Source: Bacillota bacterium (GTDB lineage: Bacteria; Bacillota; Clostridia; Lachnospirales; Lachnospiraceae). From it: 6,957 nucleotides of DNA. The translations under genes and the position numbers were made by a program. Under the pieces are notes generated by a model that did not search any database, had not been told where the DNA came from, and saw only the letters and a list, made by a program, of their open reading frames with translations. Shown one piece after another: positions 1-4,654 of the stretch. Each line of letters opens with the position of its first letter. Positions within the stretch are counted from its first letter, which is position 1. The stretch spans positions 1 through 6,957 of the forward strand of contig JAEWHU010000339.1 in the NCBI GenBank assembly GCA_023387635.1, written 5' to 3'.

Positions 1-264
1 TTTTTCTTTAACTACAAAACATAGAACATTGATTAAAGAATCAGAGAAAAGTAACTCATACGGACTTCCGTGAATATAGCCTATTACCTCATTGAAATGC
101 TCGCAAACAAAAATAATATCTTTTGAACTTTCAATTATATATTGAATACGCTCTTTTACATTTACTGCTGAATAAGTAGAACGGTTGGGGTTAAATTCAT
201 GATTCAGTAAATATATATCATTATAATCATTATATTTTATTTCTCTTATACATATTTCTATCAT
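1..264 (-). CDS. GNAT family N-acetyltransferase, N-terminal part (runs off the window)
   Basis: The first 88 codons of an open frame that continues past the window edge. It starts at ATG 264 behind a strong AAGGAGG ribosome binding site at 271-277, six bases upstream. The translation begins MIEICIREIKYNDYNDIYLL. It follows the usual N-terminal GNAT layout: a first beta strand (IEICIREI), a helical region rich in charged residues (about 32-48), then the strand pair IIFVCEHFNEVIGYIHG (about 50-66) and the start of the strand INVLCFVVKEK, which normally leads into the acetyl-CoA binding loop. That loop, with its RxxGxG/A motif, lies outside the window, so catalysis cannot be judged. The family moves an acetyl group from acetyl-CoA to an amine on a small molecule or protein; the substrate is unknown. 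It has its own leader of nearly 200 bases and is probably a separate transcription unit. Confidence 0.75.
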   Translation of the reverse strand, partial: MIEICIREIKYNDYNDIYLLNHEFNPNRSTYSAVNVKERIQYIIESSKDIIFVCEHFNEVIGYIHGSPYELLFSDSLINVLCFVVKEK

Positions 265-302
265 TTTAGCCTCCTTAATCTTGTAACAATAATACAAATA
301 CA

Positions 303-326
303 GCTTAAAGCGTCTTCTCACGAATT
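303..326 (-). repeat. Leader repeat, copy 1 (upstream of the GNAT at 264)
   Basis: On the minus strand this reads AATTCGTGAGAAGACG followed by CTTTAAGC. A closely similar stretch lies at 3607-3628, also upstream of a GNAT gene. The ten bases TGAGAAGACG are identical, with AATT before and TTA(A)GC after in both. Here the element lies 39 bases upstream of the start codon, inside the expected 5' untranslated region. It could be a remnant of a shared leader or a regulatory site. With only two copies and ten identical bases, chance cannot be excluded. Confidence 0.35.
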
Positions 327-353
327 ACAGCATTTTGTCACAGATACATTTCG

Positions 354-382
354 AGTATAATCTAAATATTTTCTTATGCTAA
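354..382 (-). promoter_or_regulatory. Candidate promoter for the GNAT at 264
   Basis: On the minus strand: TTAGCA (382-377), a 17-base spacer, then TATACT (359-354). These match the vegetative consensus at 4 of 6 and 5 of 6 positions. Transcription would start near 347, giving a leader of about 80 bases. A second candidate, TTGTCA-N17-TCTTAT, lies just upstream at 414-386. Both are read from sequence only. Confidence 0.45.
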
Positions 383-391
383 CCCATAAGA
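372..391. repeat. 7-bp inverted repeat overlapping the promoter region
   Basis: TCTTATG and its exact reverse complement CATAAGA are separated by six bases. The dyad covers the -35 box of the 354-382 promoter candidate and the -10 box of the upstream one, which is where an operator would sit. There is no T-run after either arm, so it is unlikely to be an intrinsic terminator. Confidence 0.35.
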
Positions 392-432
392 CAGACCAAC
401 GACAAAATTGACAATAAGTTGATACTACCTAA

Positions 433-449
433 CAATTGTGACACAATTG
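433..449. promoter_or_regulatory. 17-bp perfect palindrome CAATTGTGACACAATTG, copy 1
   Basis: Two exact 8-base arms, CAATTGTG and CACAATTG, flank one central base. It begins ten bases after the stop codon of the GNAT that ends at 460 and lies upstream of both promoter candidates for the GNAT at 264. A near-identical copy in the same orientation lies at 6752-6768. A perfect dyad of this size is typical of a site for a dimeric regulator (MarR- or TetR-like operators have this form). It could also be a recombination or insertion site. As RNA it could form a 7-bp stem with a three-base loop, but no T-run follows. Confidence 0.55.
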
Positions 450-459
450 CAAAAAAGAT

Positions 460-1314
460 CTAAAGTATATATTTATAACATCTATACGTTTCTTTAATCT
501 CAAAGCCTTCAGTTAATGCTATATTTAATTCATCAGTAGAATCTTCATCAATAAAATATAAAATTTCCTTTACCGAACCATATTCTTTATATAATTGCGG
601 CAACATAACATTTATTAAGGTATTTTCAATGCCTTTATTTTTATATTCTTTATCAATAAATAATCCAATGACTTCCGAAATGTCTTTATCAGCTTTAACA
701 AAAATACTCCCATGTATCTCCCCATCGTTTCTAAAAGCAAATATCAGAAAGCGTTCTATTTCCTTTCGTACATTTTTACTATTAAAATACATCTCTAGAG
801 GTATGGCATATTTGTCATGGAATACAGCGTATTCTTCATAATTATTTATATTAATTTGCTCTATGTAATCATATCTTTGAGCTATATGAGGTTCTAAATT
901 ACATATTCTAGTAACAATGCTATTTTCAATACACTTAATATTCCTTTCCTTAAAGTATTCATTTGCATTTTTATTAGTAATTGGTACACCTATGAATAGT
1001 TCATATCCTGGCAATTGGTTACCTATATAACTAATAAACTCATCAGCAATTTGACCATAATTCTCCCTAATTACAAATCCTGTTGTTTGTGCATATTTCT
1101 CTTCTTTTACCCATAGATAAAAGCAAACACCACATAGCACCTCCTGTTGATAATAAGCTATTATATCAGAGGTTTCCAAATTGATAGCTTTTTCAATCTC
1201 TTCTTTAAGCTCCTCTATTAAAATTCTTCTCGGAAAACTGGCATGTAATTTATCTTGACTTAACTCCCATGTAAAATCTAATACTTCATCTAATCTTTGA
1301 ATTCTTTTTATCAG
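460..1314 (-). CDS. GNAT family N-acetyltransferase with apparent CTG start
   Basis: A 284-residue reading frame if translation begins at CTG 1314. A perfect GAGGAGG lies eight bases upstream of it, and a stop codon (TAA) lies two codons upstream in frame. The first ATG-like alternative, a TTG at 1179, has no good ribosome binding site and would remove 45 residues that read as normal protein (IKRIQRLDEVLDFTWELSQD and on). The C-terminal third is a GNAT domain: strands around FLIFAFRNDGEIHGSIFVKA (residues about 189-208) and an acetyl-CoA loop near residues 225-230 reading KNKGIE. The final small residue of RxxGxG/A is Glu, so the loop is degenerate. The N-terminal region is an extra domain. 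The substrate is unknown. The upstream gene ends at 1407, so this gene probably has its own promoter. Confidence 0.75.
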   Translation of the reverse strand: MIKRIQRLDEVLDFTWELSQDKLHASFPRRILIEELKEEIEKAINLETSDIIAYYQQEVLCGVCFYLWVKEEKYAQTTGFVIRENYGQIADEFISYIGNQLPGYELFIGVPITNKNANEYFKERNIKCIENSIVTRICNLEPHIAQRYDYIEQININNYEEYAVFHDKYAIPLEMYFNSKNVRKEIERFLIFAFRNDGEIHGSIFVKADKDISEVIGLFIDKEYKNKGIENTLINVMLPQLYKEYGSVKEILYFIDEDSTDELNIALTEGFEIKETYRCYKYIL

Positions 1315-1322
1315 TGTTTATG

Positions 1323-1329
1323 CCTCCTC
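1323..1329 (-). promoter_or_regulatory. Ribosome binding site that points to a CTG start
   Basis: GAGGAGG on the minus strand. The next possible start at normal spacing (eight bases) is CTG at 1314-1312. No ATG, GTG or TTG stands at a usable distance. An A-to-C change in an original ATG (ATG ATA AAA to CTG ATA AAA) would explain the arrangement. Confidence 0.7.
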
Positions 1330-1355
1330 TTATAATCCTTAAATTTTTATCTCAT

Positions 1356-1389
1356 TTAGTATGAACTTGTTCCAATATCAAAATACTAA
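1356..1389. repeat. 7-bp inverted repeat in the gap before the CTG-start GNAT
   Basis: TTAGTAT and ATACTAA are separated by 20 bases, with a smaller dyad GAAC-AA-GTTC inside. The gap of about 80 bases holds weak promoter-like boxes on the minus strand (for example TTGGAA and GATAAA at 18-base spacing), which overlap the dyad. It may be an operator; there is no terminator-like T-run. Confidence 0.3.
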
Positions 1390-1406
1390 GAATAGAACAA
1401 ATATAC

Positions 1407-2108
1407 TTATTCACATAATCTTATTAATTCTTCAAACTCTGTTATATGGAAATCTGCATATTCTAAGATCTCTTTCTTTTTATCTTCTGATTTTTTCTCC
1501 AAATATTCTGTAAAAACAGTACTCATCCCCACTTGTTTTGCACCGTACAATTCATTTGAACCTCCATCACCTACAAAGAAACAATCTTTTGCATTTACAT
1601 TCATCTTTTGAATTGCCATATTATATATGTATCTGTCTGGTTTTAAACACTTAGCCTCATAGGAAAATACAGCATCATCAAATAATTCATATAAAGGTGA
1701 ATCTCTCCAGAACATTGTATCAATTACATCTGCATTACTAATTAAGCAAATTCTAATTCCCTTTTGTTTTATCTTCTTAATTGTATTTATAATTTGGTTA
1801 TCTACATTCGTTAGAGCTTTCTGCATCCTGCTTTGTCTTAGTAAGAGTACTTCCTTTTTTTGCTCTTCACTTATATTAATGTCTATACTGGAAACAATTT
1901 CATCAATAATTTTCTCTGCACTTATAACTTGTCCTGTAGCCCTTCTTTTATATAAATCATCGTTTTCTGCATAATGTTCCCATTCCCTAATAGTTAGTCC
2001 TAATGCATCATTTTCATTTTTACCATCTGAATATCTGGGTGATATTAATGTAAAAAACAGATCAAAAAAGATTACTTTTATATTTTTCACATCGTACTCC
2101 TTCTTCAT
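1407..2108 (-). CDS. HAD superfamily hydrolase-like protein
   Basis: A 233-residue protein, the usual length for a HAD phosphatase with a helical cap. All four HAD motif positions can be found: motif I FFDLFFTL with the nucleophile Asp16; motif II LISNAD with Ser124; motif III Lys156 in the KCLKPD stretch; motif IV FVGDGGSNEL with Asp181. The second Asp of the usual DxD is Phe18. That residue acts as general acid/base in HAD phosphatases, so ordinary phosphatase activity may be weak or altered. The helical cap spans about residues 30-105. I chose ATG 2108 because it overlaps the stop of the preceding GNAT as ATGA and no ribosome binding site precedes it, which fits translational coupling. An in-frame ATG at 2117 would add three residues. 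Substrate unknown, likely a phosphorylated metabolite. Confidence 0.85.
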   Translation of the reverse strand: MKKEYDVKNIKVIFFDLFFTLISPRYSDGKNENDALGLTIREWEHYAENDDLYKRRATGQVISAEKIIDEIVSSIDINISEEQKKEVLLLRQSRMQKALTNVDNQIINTIKKIKQKGIRICLISNADVIDTMFWRDSPLYELFDDAVFSYEAKCLKPDRYIYNMAIQKMNVNAKDCFFVGDGGSNELYGAKQVGMSTVFTEYLEKKSEDKKKEILEYADFHITEFEELIRLCE

Positions 2109-2584
2109 TGGTGGCATTCACTATATTCATAATAAGCTAAATCTTCATCATCATAAAGATGCTTAAACCCCAACTTTTCTAATATATGTTTACTTCTATT
2201 ATTTCTATGTATGGCATCAGCATAAATGGTATGAAGTCCGAGATCATTAATAGCATATTTAATTAACAATCGCTCAGCGTCAGTTCCAAACCCTTTTCCT
2301 TTTACAGAATCATTTACCAAATGTATGCTTAATGTACCACACAGCTTTTCAAAATCAATTCGTTTAAGTTGAATTTCACCAATGACTTTATTATTATGAC
2401 AAATCGCAAAAAATCGTCTTGCTGTATCTAATACTCTAATTTGATAGTATCTATCTACATTCTCCTTATCATAAACGTACATATCATATGTCATAGCTGA
2501 ATCTGAGATATAACAATTGTAAAATTCATGGCATCTTTCTAATGTATATGGCTTCAACACTATATTTTCTCCTATTAAGTCCAA
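2105..2584 (-). CDS. GNAT family N-acetyltransferase, RimJ/RimL-like
   Basis: A 159-residue protein typical of the Acetyltransf_3 (RimJ/RimL) branch. It opens with LIGENIVLKPYTLERC, has the acetyl-CoA loop KGKGFGTDAERLL (residues about 95-107) and the late signature HRNNRSKHILEKLGF (126-140), which packs against the cofactor. RimJ/RimL enzymes acetylate protein N-termini; relatives act on small amines or antibiotics, and the substrate cannot be told here. I chose TTG 2584, eight bases after GGAGG. The upstream ATG at 2599 overlaps that GGAGG and would add five residues that do not fit the family. It follows the small membrane protein by about 27 bases, and its stop overlaps the HAD start, so the three are likely one operon. 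Confidence 0.85.
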   Translation of the reverse strand: MDLIGENIVLKPYTLERCHEFYNCYISDSAMTYDMYVYDKENVDRYYQIRVLDTARRFFAICHNNKVIGEIQLKRIDFEKLCGTLSIHLVNDSVKGKGFGTDAERLLIKYAINDLGLHTIYADAIHRNNRSKHILEKLGFKHLYDDEDLAYYEYSECHQ

Positions 2585-2592
2585 CAAAACTA

Positions 2593-2597
2593 CCTCC
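2593..2597 (-). promoter_or_regulatory. Ribosome binding site that selects TTG 2584
   Basis: GGAGG on the minus strand. It sits inside the first codons of a longer ATG-initiated frame (ATG 2599), so that ATG cannot use it. TTG 2584 is eight bases downstream; another TTG at 2587 is five bases downstream. The ATG is therefore an unlikely start. Confidence 0.65.
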
Positions 2598-2611
2598 ATA
2601 GTAGTATTACA

Positions 2612-2905
2612 TTAATCTTCCTTATTATTTTTACGCTTAATAAATATAAGGAATACAATCCCAGTTATTGAAAGTAATGCTAATATTGTAGTAATAAGGT
2701 AAAAAGAACTTGAACTTCCTACAAGAATGCTTGTTGGTCCATCCGCAGCACCTATAATAGCTATGGAGCTTATGTCTGAAGCCCTATCAATTTTATTGAT
2801 TATGTACTTTGGTAGCAAATACATAAATGACACATTAATCACAGTTGCTATAATACAAATAACAGTAAGGGCAATCGTCACTTTTTTAATTTTTTTATAT
2901 TTCAT
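2612..2905 (-). CDS. Small two-helix membrane protein with the ADGPTSI motif of sodium-pumping decarboxylase beta subunits
   Basis: A 97-residue protein starting at ATG 2905 behind AAGGAGG (2915-2921). A lysine-rich start is followed by a hydrophobic helix (about residues 9-31), a linker of about 35 residues, a second helix (about 67-89) and a charged tail KRKNNKED. The linker holds IAIIGAADGPTSILVG (48-63). That string closely matches a highly conserved segment of OadB/GcdB/MmdB, the membrane subunits of sodium-translocating decarboxylases, whose Asp has been implicated in Na+ translocation. Those subunits have about 400 residues and many helices; this is not a fragment of one, because both ends are complete and no homology is evident outside the motif. 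I recall similar small proteins in other Clostridia, often annotated as decarboxylase beta subunits, with no known role. It lies in an operon with GNAT and HAD genes and no decarboxylase genes. Confidence 0.8.
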   Translation of the reverse strand: MKYKKIKKVTIALTVICIIATVINVSFMYLLPKYIINKIDRASDISSIAIIGAADGPTSILVGSSSSFYLITTILALLSITGIVFLIFIKRKNNKED

Positions 2906-2952
2906 ATATAACTGCCTCCTTATTTAAGATGCAAATTCAACATCAGTTAGTA

Positions 2953-3546
2953 TTACAAATATAAACGTACTACCGTTTCATTTGTTCTATTATCTTGTAA
3001 TATAAACCCTAACTTTTCATACATAGAATATGGTCCATGGTAATTAAGTTCTTTAAATTCACCTTTTGCTGGATAAGCTTCTATATATCTGTAACTATCA
3101 TTTTTTGCATCAACACATAGTGTTTTTAACAATGTAGTTGCTACTCCTTTTCCACGCATATTAGGTGTAACTACAAAGCAAACAATGGATTTCACTTTAT
3201 CTGTAACAACATAATCTTCCCATAGATCAGGTCTATTTATCTCATTTATGCGGTAGTAATTCCCTCTTTCATCTGCATTACACCATCCTACTACTTTTCC
3301 ATCTAAATATGCTAAATATCCTTGTAGAAGTCCCTTACGTATATTTGTTTTAGCAAGTTCTTTCTTAAAACAATTCTTCATTTTTTCTGAACATTGACTT
3401 CTTTCTTCCTCTAAATCATCTGTCCAATGATACCAAGTACAATAACATCCTGCAAAATCAGAACCATCTGAAAATGCATTATTATCAAAGAACTCAATAT
3501 AATCACTTTCTAATTCTGGCGATAATTTTTTCACTTCTATGTCCAT
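2953..3546 (-). CDS. GNAT family N-acetyltransferase
   Basis: A 197-residue GNAT. It carries CYCTWYHW (residues 34-41), a signature I associate with a Firmicute GNAT subgroup, then LAYLDGKVVGWCNA (beta hairpin, about 78-91), the cofactor strand and loop IVCFVVTPNMRGKGVATTLL (RxxGxA at 131-136), and the C-terminal YHGPYSMYEKLGF (169-181) with the Tyr often found near the catalytic site. The substrate is unknown. I chose ATG 3546, five bases after GGAGG. The in-frame GTG at 3558 overlaps that site and is rejected. It is the first gene of a likely four-gene operon (this GNAT, membrane protein, GNAT, HAD); the next start is only 47 bases after its stop. Confidence 0.87.
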   Translation of the reverse strand: MDIEVKKLSPELESDYIEFFDNNAFSDGSDFAGCYCTWYHWTDDLEEERSQCSEKMKNCFKKELAKTNIRKGLLQGYLAYLDGKVVGWCNADERGNYYRINEINRPDLWEDYVVTDKVKSIVCFVVTPNMRGKGVATTLLKTLCVDAKNDSYRYIEAYPAKGEFKELNYHGPYSMYEKLGFILQDNRTNETVVRLYL

Positions 3547-3551
3547 ACAAT

Positions 3552-3556
3552 CCTCC
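3552..3556 (-). promoter_or_regulatory. Ribosome binding site that selects ATG 3546
   Basis: GGAGG on the minus strand, five bases before ATG 3546. The longer in-frame GTG start at 3558 lies across this site and so lacks one of its own. Confidence 0.65.
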
Positions 3557-3606
3557 ACTTAATAAATAAGCATTGATTTATCTAATTACCTCGTTAAAGT
3601 TATTCT

Positions 3607-3628
3607 GCTAATTCGTCTTCTCATAATT
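3607..3628 (-). repeat. Leader repeat, copy 2 (upstream of the GNAT at 3546)
   Basis: On the minus strand AATTATGAGAAGACG followed by AATTAGC. It shares TGAGAAGACG and flanking AATT/TTAGC with 303-326. Here it overlaps the -10 box of the candidate promoter 3620-3647. Both copies precede GNAT genes, with ACAA-ATG-like bases just upstream in each, so the two leaders may be related. Confidence 0.35.
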
Positions 3629-3647
3629 CATTGTAACTGTGTATCAA
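3620..3647 (-). promoter_or_regulatory. Candidate promoter for the GNAT / membrane protein / GNAT / HAD operon
   Basis: TTGATA (3647-3642), a 16-base spacer, then TATGAG (3625-3620) on the minus strand: 5 of 6 and 4 of 6 matches to consensus. It lies in the 128-base gap between the DUF3781 gene and the GNAT at 3546, leaving a leader of about 65 bases. Confidence 0.38.
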
Positions 3648-3674
3648 TACTTCCAAAGTTCTTAATTTCATAAA

Positions 3675-3932
3675 CTATAACTTTATCTTATGAGCAGTAA
3701 TTATTGTATAACTATATGCATTTACCGTTATTTCACAATTATCTATATTTATGTACCAGTTTTTCCCTCTCCTGATTATGGAAGCATTAATATTTTGTAT
3801 TTTTTCTCTACACCAATAAACTACATCATCCACATCTAAAGATAGATTTCTCTTAATTCGTACAATTCCTAAATCAGTTGTATGAAGCTTATCTAAGTTT
3901 ATAATCAGTTCGCTTTTAGTATTATCATTCAT
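3675..3932 (-). CDS. DUF3781 family protein
   Basis: An 85-residue protein that I recognise as DUF3781 from LDKLHTTDLGIVRIKRNL (residues about 13-30), DVDDVVYWCREKI (33-45) and RRGKNWYINIDNCEITVNAY (54-73) followed by SYTIITAHK. The length is normal, so it is complete. Function is unknown; the pattern of a helical N-half and a beta-rich C-half suggests a small soluble cytoplasmic domain. ATG 3932 has only a weak site (AGGT, five bases away). A short ORF (3925-4002) ends across this start, so translation may be coupled to the gene upstream. It probably shares a transcript with the membrane-anchored protein at 3999-4526. Confidence 0.85.
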   Translation of the reverse strand: MNDNTKSELIINLDKLHTTDLGIVRIKRNLSLDVDDVVYWCREKIQNINASIIRRGKNWYINIDNCEITVNAYSYTIITAHKIKL

Positions 3933-4002
3933 TTTCTACCTGTATTAACCTTTCAATTCTATCTACAATTTCATCGCTCTTGTTACAATATATTATAATC
4001 AA
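3925..4002 (-). CDS. Possible 25-residue ORF bridging two genes
   Basis: It starts with TTG 4002, which overlaps the stop of the upstream gene as TTGA, with AAGGA four bases upstream. It ends at a TGA inside the first codons of the DUF3781 gene (ATGAATGA, eight-base overlap). The peptide begins MIIIYCNKSDEIVDRIERL, with a hydrophobic start and a charged helical second half. It could be a coupling ORF that carries ribosomes from one gene to the next, since DUF3781 has a poor site of its own. It could also be a remnant of a lost gene or chance. Too short for coding statistics. Confidence 0.3.
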   Translation of the reverse strand: MIIIYCNKSDEIVDRIERLIQVENE

Positions 4003-4526
4003 TCTGTCCTTATAATGAAGGCATATTCACATTCATTTCGTCCCCATGTTGCAATAATCCTAAACCCCCTAATAACAATTTTATCCTCTACATAATATGA
4101 ACTTAAACCTGATGCAAAGTGCATATTTATTTCAAAAGAAGCTTTTCCATTCTTTAATTTAACTGGTATGTTGACTATTTCTTTATCGGTATATACCTGA
4201 TTTCCATTTTCATCAATAAATATATCCGATATCACAAGTTTACTTGGTGGATTTTTAGAAAACTTAATTTTTGCAATGCTACCTAATTCAATATAGGGTA
4301 GCTCACTTACTAAATTATTCTTTAATATTGTTTTAAAAGTATCTTCTCTATCATATTTTGCACCATTCCATTCATTTTTTCCAACTACATACTCTATTTG
4401 TTTATCTCCGATAGTTATTATTATATCAGGTGGTTCTAGCGGCGATTTATCAGAAATATAGAAATAGCCACCCAATAGTATGCATACAATAAAAATTAAT
4501 ATAATAGTAGATTTTAGTTTCTTCAT
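3999..4526 (-). CDS. Membrane-anchored (or secreted) conserved protein of unknown function
   Basis: A 175-residue protein with a lysine-rich N-terminus and one hydrophobic helix (about residues 7-24), then an extracytoplasmic domain rich in beta strands. A Cys sits in the helix (Cys15), but the bases around it do not make a lipobox, so a signal anchor is more likely than a lipoprotein. Notable stretches are VVGKNEWNGAKYDREDTFKT (47-66) and the C-terminal RGFRIIATWGRNECEYAFII (153-172). I recall similar WNGxxYDREDxF proteins as uncharacterised clostridial proteins but know no function. I chose ATG 4526 because it follows a full-strength GAGAGGTGAT site; the ATG at 4544 lies upstream of that site and is rejected. 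It has its own promoter candidate and likely leads DUF3781. Confidence 0.75.
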   Translation of the reverse strand: MKKLKSTIILIFIVCILLGGYFYISDKSPLEPPDIIITIGDKQIEYVVGKNEWNGAKYDREDTFKTILKNNLVSELPYIELGSIAKIKFSKNPPSKLVISDIFIDENGNQVYTDKEIVNIPVKLKNGKASFEINMHFASGLSSYYVEDKIVIRGFRIIATWGRNECEYAFIIRTD

Positions 4527-4530
4527 AGTA

Positions 4531-4540
4531 ATCACCTCTC
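4531..4540 (-). promoter_or_regulatory. Ribosome binding site that selects ATG 4526
   Basis: GAGAGGTGAT on the minus strand, an extended match to the 16S rRNA tail, four bases before ATG 4526. The in-frame ATG 4544 is upstream of it, so a start there would translate through its own site. Confidence 0.7.
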
Positions 4541-4594
4541 TCATGATTTTTTATAGGCGATTGCGAAACATTTTATTTGTACGAATTACCTATG

Positions 4595-4622
4595 ATTTTA
4601 TAATTAGTAGTTGAGCTGTCAC
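4595..4622 (-). promoter_or_regulatory. Candidate promoter for the membrane-anchored protein / DUF3781 pair
   Basis: GTGACA (4622-4617), a 16-base spacer, then TAAAAT (4600-4595) on the minus strand: 5 of 6 matches for each box. The -35 box and part of the spacer fall inside the inverted repeat 4605-4628. The leader would be about 60 bases. Confidence 0.45.
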
Positions 4623-4628
4623 CTACTA
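4605..4628. repeat. 10-bp inverted repeat with one mismatch, four-base loop
   Basis: TAGTAGTTGA, loop GCTG, TCACCTACTA. It lies 26 bases after the stop of the phosphotransferase-like gene. As RNA it would make a compact hairpin, but no T-run follows on either strand, so it is a poor intrinsic terminator. Because it overlaps the -35 region of the promoter candidate 4595-4622, an operator role is also possible. Confidence 0.4.
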
Positions 4629-4654
4629 GATTCTTTCCAAATTAAACAGATAAA

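Noticed and set aside
281..289. TTGTAACAA at 281-289 and TTGTTACAA at 3980-3988 as further operator copies
   Set aside because: They resemble the core of the 17-bp palindrome but the arms have different spacing (9 rather than 11 bases) and the flanks do not match; one lies inside a short ORF region. AT-rich chance matches are likely.
372..449. Integron attC-like core (GTTAGGT next to the palindrome on the minus strand)
   Set aside because: One 7-base core matches GTTRRRY, but I found no matching RYYYAAC partner at the right place and no similar structure at the other gene junctions, so chance is the better explanation.
629..841. Plus-strand ORFs (629-841, 2727-2927, 5121-5336, 5284-5487, 5376-5609)
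   Set aside because: All lie opposite well-supported minus-strand genes, have no recognisable domains, and lack convincing ribosome binding sites. They are shadow frames.
1363..1373. GAAC-AA-GTTC as a LexA (SOS) box
   Set aside because: Firmicute LexA boxes need four bases between GAAC and GTTC; here there are two.
4605..4628. Intrinsic terminator after the kinase-like gene
   Set aside because: The hairpin is good but no T-run follows on the transcribed strand.
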